A stretch of DNA of 15,648 bases from contig DAOUQA010000023.1 of NCBI GenBank assembly GCA_030625905.1, positions 1-15,648 on the forward strand, read 5' to 3'. This document shows positions 11,969-15,648 of the stretch, piece by piece. Both the position numbers and the translations under genes were made by a program. The number at the start of each line of letters is the position of its first letter. Within the stretch, counting starts at the first letter, position 1. This DNA comes from Kiritimatiellales bacterium. GTDB lineage: Bacteria > Verrucomicrobiota > Kiritimatiellia > Kiritimatiellales > Pontiellaceae. Below the pieces are notes generated by a model that ran no database searches, was not told where the DNA came from, and saw only the letters and a list, made by a program, of their open reading frames with translations.

Positions 11969-13648
11969 ATGAAAATCGCGATTGGATCGGACCATGGCGG
12001 CTATGCACTGAAAACCCGCCTTGTCGAAATTCTCAAGGAAAAGAACATCACCGTTGAAGACATGGGCTGCGACAGCCCCGAATCGGTCGATTATCCCGAC
12101 TATGCCGCCGCCGTGGCAGATGCGGTTTCCAACGCAACCGTCGACCAAGGCATCGTTATCTGCATGACCGGCATCGGCATGAGCATGGCAGCCAATAAAT
12201 TCCCGCGCGTGCGCGCTGCACTCTGCCTGAACGCGGAAATGGCCGCATTGACCCGCCAGCACAACAACGCCAACGTGCTTTGCCTTTCCGGGAAATACAC
12301 GGTTGAGAGCGAGGTCGAAGGCCTTCTCGAAGCATGGCTCAACAACGCGTTCGAAGGCGGTCGCCACGAGCGGCGCGTTAAGAAAATCAAGGACTACGCA
12401 TCCGAAACCGCCGGCACCCTCGCCGTATACGACACCGACCCGGAAATCTACGCCCTGCTCAAAAAGGAAGATCGGCGGCAAAAGGAAAACCTTGAGCTGA
12501 TCGCCTCCGAAAACATTGTGAGCAAGGCCGTACGCGAAGTGCAGGGCTCGCGCATGACCAACAAATATGCCGAAGGCTATCCGGCCAAGCGCTGGTACAA
12601 CGGCTGCGAATGGGTCGACGAAGCCGAGCGCCTCGCCATTGACCGCATCAAGGAACTGTTTGGTGCCGAACACGCCAACGTGCAGCCGCACTGCGGAAGC
12701 TCCGCCAACATGGGGGTCTACTTCGCCGTGCTCAACCCCGGCGACACCATCCTGGCCATGAGCCTCGCCGAAGGCGGTCACCTGACCCACGGCCACCCGA
12801 TGAACTTTTCCGGCCGCCTCTTCAACATCATCCCCTACGGCGTCGATCAGAAAGACGAGCAGATCGACTATGTGCAGCTCCAGAAACTGGCCGAGGAGCA
12901 CAAGCCGAAAATGATCGTGGCCGGCGCCAGCGCCTACTCGCGCATCATCGACTTCAAGAAACTTCGAAAAACGGCCGACAGCGTTGGTGCCTACCTGATG
13001 GTCGACATGGCCCACATTGCGGGCCTCGTGGCCACCGGTTGCCACCCCAACCCGGTGCCGCATGCCGATTTCGTGACCACCACCACCCATAAAACCCTGC
13101 GCGGCCCGCGCGGCGGCACAATTCTCTGCAAGGAAAGGTTTGCCGCCGATATCGATAAGCAGGTCTTTCCGGGCATCCAAGGCGGCCCCCTCATGCATAC
13201 CATTGCCGCCAAGGCCGTTTGCTTCCATGAAGCGCTCCAACCAGCCTTCAAGCAATATCAGCAGCAAGTCGTGAAGAACGCCCAGGCTCTGGCCGCCGCG
13301 CTCGAAGACGACGATATCCGCCTGGTTTCCGGCGGAACCGACAACCACCTGATGCTCGTCGACCTCACCAAGACCGGCGTAACCGGGAAGGATGCGGCGA
13401 CCGTGTTGGACAAGGCCGCCATTACCGTCAATAAAAACGGAATCCCGTTCGACAAAAAGAGCCCGTTCGTCACCTCCGGCATCCGCATTGGTTCCCCGGC
13501 CGTCACCACGCGCGGAATGAAGGAGGCAGAGATGGAAAAGATTGCCGACTTCATCAAGCGTGTTCTACGCAATGCCGACAACGAAACCGTTATCGCGCAG
13601 GTTCGCGAAGAGGTTCTCGCCCTCACGGCGGGATTCCCCCTTCCGTAG
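11969..13648 (+). CDS. rpiB-glyA: Fusion: ribose-5-phosphate isomerase B / serine hydroxymethyltransferase
   Basis: A single 559-residue frame encodes two complete enzymes. Residues 1-140 are RpiB, interconverting ribose 5-phosphate and ribulose 5-phosphate: GSDHGGY (Asp8, His9), catalytic Cys65 in IVICMTGIG, AANKFPRVRA, His98 in RQHNNANVL, and the usual RpiB end GGRHERRVKKI. A linker of about 15 residues follows. Residues ~155-559 are SHMT, making glycine and methylene-THF from serine: ELIASEN, TNKYAEGYPAKRWY (Tyr200, Glu202, Tyr210), VDMAHIAG (Asp346, His349), PLP lysine Lys375 in TTTTHKT, QGGPLMH, and Arg506 in SGIRIGSP. W209 replaces one of the paired tyrosines of the E. coli enzyme. Both halves have full normal length and all key residues. 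GAGGA lies eight bases before the ATG, and there is no internal stop or start signal at the junction. The domains are certain; only assembly error would undo the fusion. Confidence 0.95.
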   Translation: MKIAIGSDHGGYALKTRLVEILKEKNITVEDMGCDSPESVDYPDYAAAVADAVSNATVDQGIVICMTGIGMSMAANKFPRVRAALCLNAEMAALTRQHNNANVLCLSGKYTVESEVEGLLEAWLNNAFEGGRHERRVKKIKDYASETAGTLAVYDTDPEIYALLKKEDRRQKENLELIASENIVSKAVREVQGSRMTNKYAEGYPAKRWYNGCEWVDEAERLAIDRIKELFGAEHANVQPHCGSSANMGVYFAVLNPGDTILAMSLAEGGHLTHGHPMNFSGRLFNIIPYGVDQKDEQIDYVQLQKLAEEHKPKMIVAGASAYSRIIDFKKLRKTADSVGAYLMVDMAHIAGLVATGCHPNPVPHADFVTTTTHKTLRGPRGGTILCKERFAADIDKQVFPGIQGGPLMHTIAAKAVCFHEALQPAFKQYQQQVVKNAQALAAALEDDDIRLVSGGTDNHLMLVDLTKTGVTGKDAATVLDKAAITVNKNGIPFDKKSPFVTSGIRIGSPAVTTRGMKEAEMEKIADFIKRVLRNADNETVIAQVREEVLALTAGFPLP

Positions 13649-13658
13649 TCCACTGACA

Positions 13659-13687
13659 TGCATCCGCGATCCATGATCGCGGATGCA
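13659..13687. repeat. 13-bp perfect hairpin after rpiB-glyA
   Basis: TGCATCCGCGATC pairs perfectly with GATCGCGGATGCA around a CAT loop, starting 10 bases after the stop codon. There is no T-run, so it probably protects the 3' end of the mRNA or works with the terminator that follows. Confidence 0.7.
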
Positions 13688-13713
13688 CGTTCAAGGAGTT
13701 CGCCTAACAGATA

Positions 13714-13743
13714 AAAAGCGCCCCGAATCTTCGGGACGCTTTT
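13714..13743. terminator. Bidirectional intrinsic terminator
   Basis: AAAAGCG-c-CCCGAA pairs with TTCGGG-a-CGCTTTT around a TC loop, with A-run on one side and T-run on the other. It lies between rpiB-glyA (+) and the sigma-factor operon (-), 21 bases from the stop of the latter, and would serve both. Confidence 0.85.
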
Positions 13744-13764
13744 CCTATTTAGGAGAGGAGAAAT

Positions 13765-14238
13765 CTATTTCTTTGGCTCGATCCGGCCAACGAACTTTAC
13801 CCCGGAATCGCCTTGCTGGTCGGGGAAAAGACTCAGGTTGTCGGGAAGTTTGGGATAGGAAATCGTGTTAGTGGAAACGGCAGTGTGTTGCTCAAAGGCA
13901 ACCATTCCGTCGGCAACCGTATAGATGCCGGTATGGCTTTGCGATGCATTCCGGGAATTAATTCCTAGATATTGGAGGCCGGCAAAGACAACGAACAGAG
14001 CCGCAATGCCGTATTTGGGCTCGGTAAAAAACCAAGGGATGTTCACTTCCAGCAGATCGGCCAAGCTCCAGTGCTTTCTACTGCTCGCCTCGCGCACCCG
14101 GCGCATAATGTTCTGCTTGTTGCGGATCATTCGGGCGGCATCGGGATTCTCGTAGACTTTCAGATGGAACAACTGTCGCAACAGCGCATCCGCCGGATCT
14201 TCGGCCGCCGTTTCCGGGTTGTTATTTCTGTCCATCAT
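13765..14238 (-). CDS. One-pass membrane protein coupled to the sigma factor, possible anti-sigma
   Basis: 157 residues: an N-terminal cytoplasmic part (1-75) with two likely amphipathic helices (ADALLRQLFHLKVYE; ARMIRNKQNIMRRVREA) and SLADLLEVNIPWFF just before the membrane. One transmembrane helix follows (about 76-93, YGIAALFVVFAGLQYLGI), then a ~64-residue outside tail. Its ATG overlaps the sigma-factor stop in an ATGA junction, so the two are translationally coupled, the usual arrangement for a sigma/anti-sigma pair. However, the zinc anti-sigma motif HxxxCxxC is absent; the protein contains no cysteine. I do not recognise the family. It ends 21 bases before a bidirectional terminator, so it is the last gene of the operon. 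The anti-sigma role is inferred from position and topology only. Confidence 0.85.
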   Translation of the reverse strand: MMDRNNNPETAAEDPADALLRQLFHLKVYENPDAARMIRNKQNIMRRVREASSRKHWSLADLLEVNIPWFFTEPKYGIAALFVVFAGLQYLGINSRNASQSHTGIYTVADGMVAFEQHTAVSTNTISYPKLPDNLSLFPDQQGDSGVKFVGRIEPKK

Positions 14239-14855
14239 TTCATGAACTCCGTTAATTCCGCCTGCATTTGCCTTCTTGCGTAGAATAACCTCGACCGAAC
14301 CGTACCAACCGACGCCTTTACCACTTTCGCGATCTCATCATGCGGGACACCCTGCATATCATGCATTACCACAACGGTTCTGTGTTTTTCAGACAGGTGT
14401 TGCAGGGCTTCGTTCAATTTTTCTTGAAGTTCCGACAAACTAATGTTTCGCAGAGGCGATCCTTTTGCGGTGAGGTCGTGGTAGGTTTCGTCCGCCTTGA
14501 TCTCCTGATCGAACTGGTCGAGGCTCAGGGCGCGCTTGCGGTTGCGCTTTTTGCGGTAGTTGATGGTCTTGTTGACGGCAATGCGATAGAGCCAAGTATA
14601 GAAGGACGACTTGCTACGAAAGCGCGGCAGAGCCTCGAACGCCTTCACGAAAACCTCCTGCGTCAGATCCTCGGCATCCTCCCGGTTGCTCGTCATGTTG
14701 TAGGTCAGGCCATAGATTTTCCCATGATACCGCTCCACCAGCTCATCGAATGCGCACATGTCGCCCTGCTGCGACTTGAGAACCAACTCTTCATCGGTAG
14801 GGCCATTCCCCTCTTTGGGAATTTCTTCGGTTTTAGGATTTAAGCTACCCGCCAT
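14235..14855 (-). CDS. RNA polymerase ECF sigma factor, RpoE-like
   Basis: Alternative sigma factor of the extracytoplasmic-function type: 206 residues with sigma-2 and sigma-4 domains only. The sigma-2 region (about 22-105) includes DEELVLKSQQGDMCAFDELVERY, core-binding EDAEDLTQEVFVKAFEAL and the -10-reading FYTWLYRIAVNKTINYRKKR. Sigma-4 (about 142-200) includes LSEKHRTVVVMHDMQGVPHDEIA and the helix-turn-helix GTVRSRLFYARRQMQAEL. The sequence style is that of the RpoE/SigW group. ATG 14855 has only a weak AGG upstream. The uracil-DNA glycosylase gene on the same strand ends 81 bases upstream; no shared promoter is evident. The overlapping downstream membrane protein is the likely controller. 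Such factors often autoregulate, but I found no GGAAC-type element before it. Confidence 0.95.
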   Translation of the reverse strand: MAGSLNPKTEEIPKEGNGPTDEELVLKSQQGDMCAFDELVERYHGKIYGLTYNMTSNREDAEDLTQEVFVKAFEALPRFRSKSSFYTWLYRIAVNKTINYRKKRNRKRALSLDQFDQEIKADETYHDLTAKGSPLRNISLSELQEKLNEALQHLSEKHRTVVVMHDMQGVPHDEIAKVVKASVGTVRSRLFYARRQMQAELTEFMK

Positions 14856-14936
14856 AACTACCTGCTACGCTATTCCAGTGATCCCCTTCTTGTCAGTAAA
14901 ATATTTCAAGCCCTGAAATTATTCTTCTACGTTCAA

Positions 14937-15648
14937 TTATTTCCGTTTCGGCGGCGGCTCCTTGCCCAACGCCTTGAGTACCTGCTGCAAATCCTGCCAG
15001 ACCTCCTTTTTCTTCGACGGGTCGCGAAGCAGATAGGATGGGTGGAACGTCGGCATTAGCTTTAAGCCCTCGTATTCCTGCCACGTACCGCGCAACCGGG
15101 TGATCCCGGCGGTCTTTCCGAGCAGCCCTTTGATCGCCGTCGCACCCATCCCAACAATGACCTTGGGCTTGATCAACCCAATCTGCTGCCGCAAATACGG
15201 CAGGCACGCATCCATCTCTTCCGGCAGCGGCGCGCGGTTGTTCGGCGGGCGGCACTTTACGATATTGGCGATAAATACCTCTTCGCGCTTATAGCCCATC
15301 GCCTCGATCATCTTCGTCAAAAGCTGCCCGGCCTTGCCGACGAACGGACGACCCTGCGCATCCTCGTCCGCCCCCGGCCCCTCGCCGATGAACATGATAT
15401 CCGGCGAATCTACGTGCCCCTCCCCCGGTACCGTATTTGTGCGTCCCTCGAAAAGCGGACAGTTGCGGCAAGTCGAAATATGCGCCGTAATTTCCTCCAC
15501 GGACTTCAAATCCCTCGGAATCGGCGCAGCCCCCACCGTCACGGCCTCGGGAATTTCCACCTCCGGCTGCCTGGCCAGCTCCGCCAGCACGGCACGATCG
15601 ACTTCCAACCGCTGGACGCCCTCGTCGCGCTGGTATTCCAGATAATTC
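14937..15648 (-). CDS. udg: Uracil-DNA glycosylase, family 4 (iron-sulfur), N-terminus cut by window edge
   Basis: Removes uracil from DNA in base-excision repair. The 236 visible residues contain a CxxC pair (TCRNCPLF), KCRPP and DACLPYL, the four cysteines that hold the 4Fe-4S cluster of family-4 enzymes. The catalytic and uracil-binding motifs are GEGPGADEDAQGRPFVGKAG and, near the end, FHPSYLLRDP. GMGATAIKGLLG and the family's RLRGTW stretch lie between. The frame stays open through the right edge (NYLEYQRDEGVQR precedes LEVDRAV). A start at the TTG of 15608 is therefore unlikely, and the true start is outside the window. The first ~45 residues form a variable linker, as is common in longer family-4 proteins. 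The C-terminus ends in a basic PPPKRK tail. It is followed by the sigma-factor operon on the same strand, with no evident functional link. Confidence 0.95.
   Translation of the reverse strand, partial: NYLEYQRDEGVQRLEVDRAVLAELARQPEVEIPEAVTVGAAPIPRDLKSVEEITAHISTCRNCPLFEGRTNTVPGEGHVDSPDIMFIGEGPGADEDAQGRPFVGKAGQLLTKMIEAMGYKREEVFIANIVKCRPPNNRAPLPEEMDACLPYLRQQIGLIKPKVIVGMGATAIKGLLGKTAGITRLRGTWQEYEGLKLMPTFHPSYLLRDPSKKKEVWQDLQQVLKALGKEPPPKRK

Noticed and set aside
11966..13348. Long 460-codon minus-strand frame
   Set aside because: It lies opposite the rpiB-glyA fusion, whose residues match known catalytic motifs throughout; the antisense frame is a by-product of GC-rich codon use.
14937..15608. 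TTG at 15608 as the start of the uracil-DNA glycosylase
   Set aside because: The frame continues open to the window edge with codable sequence, so the gene is treated as partial.

Overview
The window looks like a bacterial chromosome segment of about 55% GC from a Gram-negative, outer-membrane organism, since it carries lpxD and a Skp/OmpH chaperone. The combination of a type III glutamine synthetase, a GxGYxYP-type secreted protein, an ECF sigma factor with an unusual one-pass membrane partner, and short-period inverted-repeat tracts between genes made me think of the PVC superphylum, perhaps Kiritimatiellota. That placement is an inference from gene content; no rRNA or other marker gene is present.

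Layout. Positions 1-5411 are entirely minus strand: a secreted protein of unknown function that runs off the left edge, type III glutamine synthetase with a clear intrinsic terminator, a 430-bp repeat-bearing gap, then lpxD and skp as a two-gene operon. Positions 5412-6212 form an accessory gap with an apparent transposase C-terminal remnant, several hairpins, and a promoter with two operator-like repeats. Next come a polytopic membrane protein (+) convergent with a small unknown protein (-), and then a secreted GxGYxYP-family protein (+). Positions 10641-13648 (+) hold tsaC/sua5, a YwlE-type phosphatase and a single open frame fusing ribose-5-phosphate isomerase B to serine hydroxymethyltransferase. 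A bidirectional terminator separates this from a minus-strand block: a one-TM protein overlapping an ECF sigma factor by 4 bases, and a family-4 uracil-DNA glycosylase running off the right edge.

How the genes work together. Skp and LpxD both serve outer-membrane biogenesis. The order tsaC, ywlE, rpiB, glyA matches the Bacillus subtilis ywlC-ywlE-ywlF...glyA neighbourhood, but here rpiB and glyA are one polypeptide. Ribose-5-phosphate, glycine and one-carbon units all feed purine synthesis, which gives the fusion a metabolic rationale (inference). The sigma factor and the overlapping membrane protein are likely a sigma/anti-sigma or signalling pair, although the partner lacks a recognisable zinc anti-sigma motif.

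Most striking points: the RpiB-GlyA fusion; the Thr-containing CTGNTCRSP loop expected of a protein-arginine phosphatase; a predicted leaderless tsaC transcript; and several intergenic spacers that each carry a different degenerate, hairpin-forming short repeat. Both edge genes are partial and lack one end in the window.
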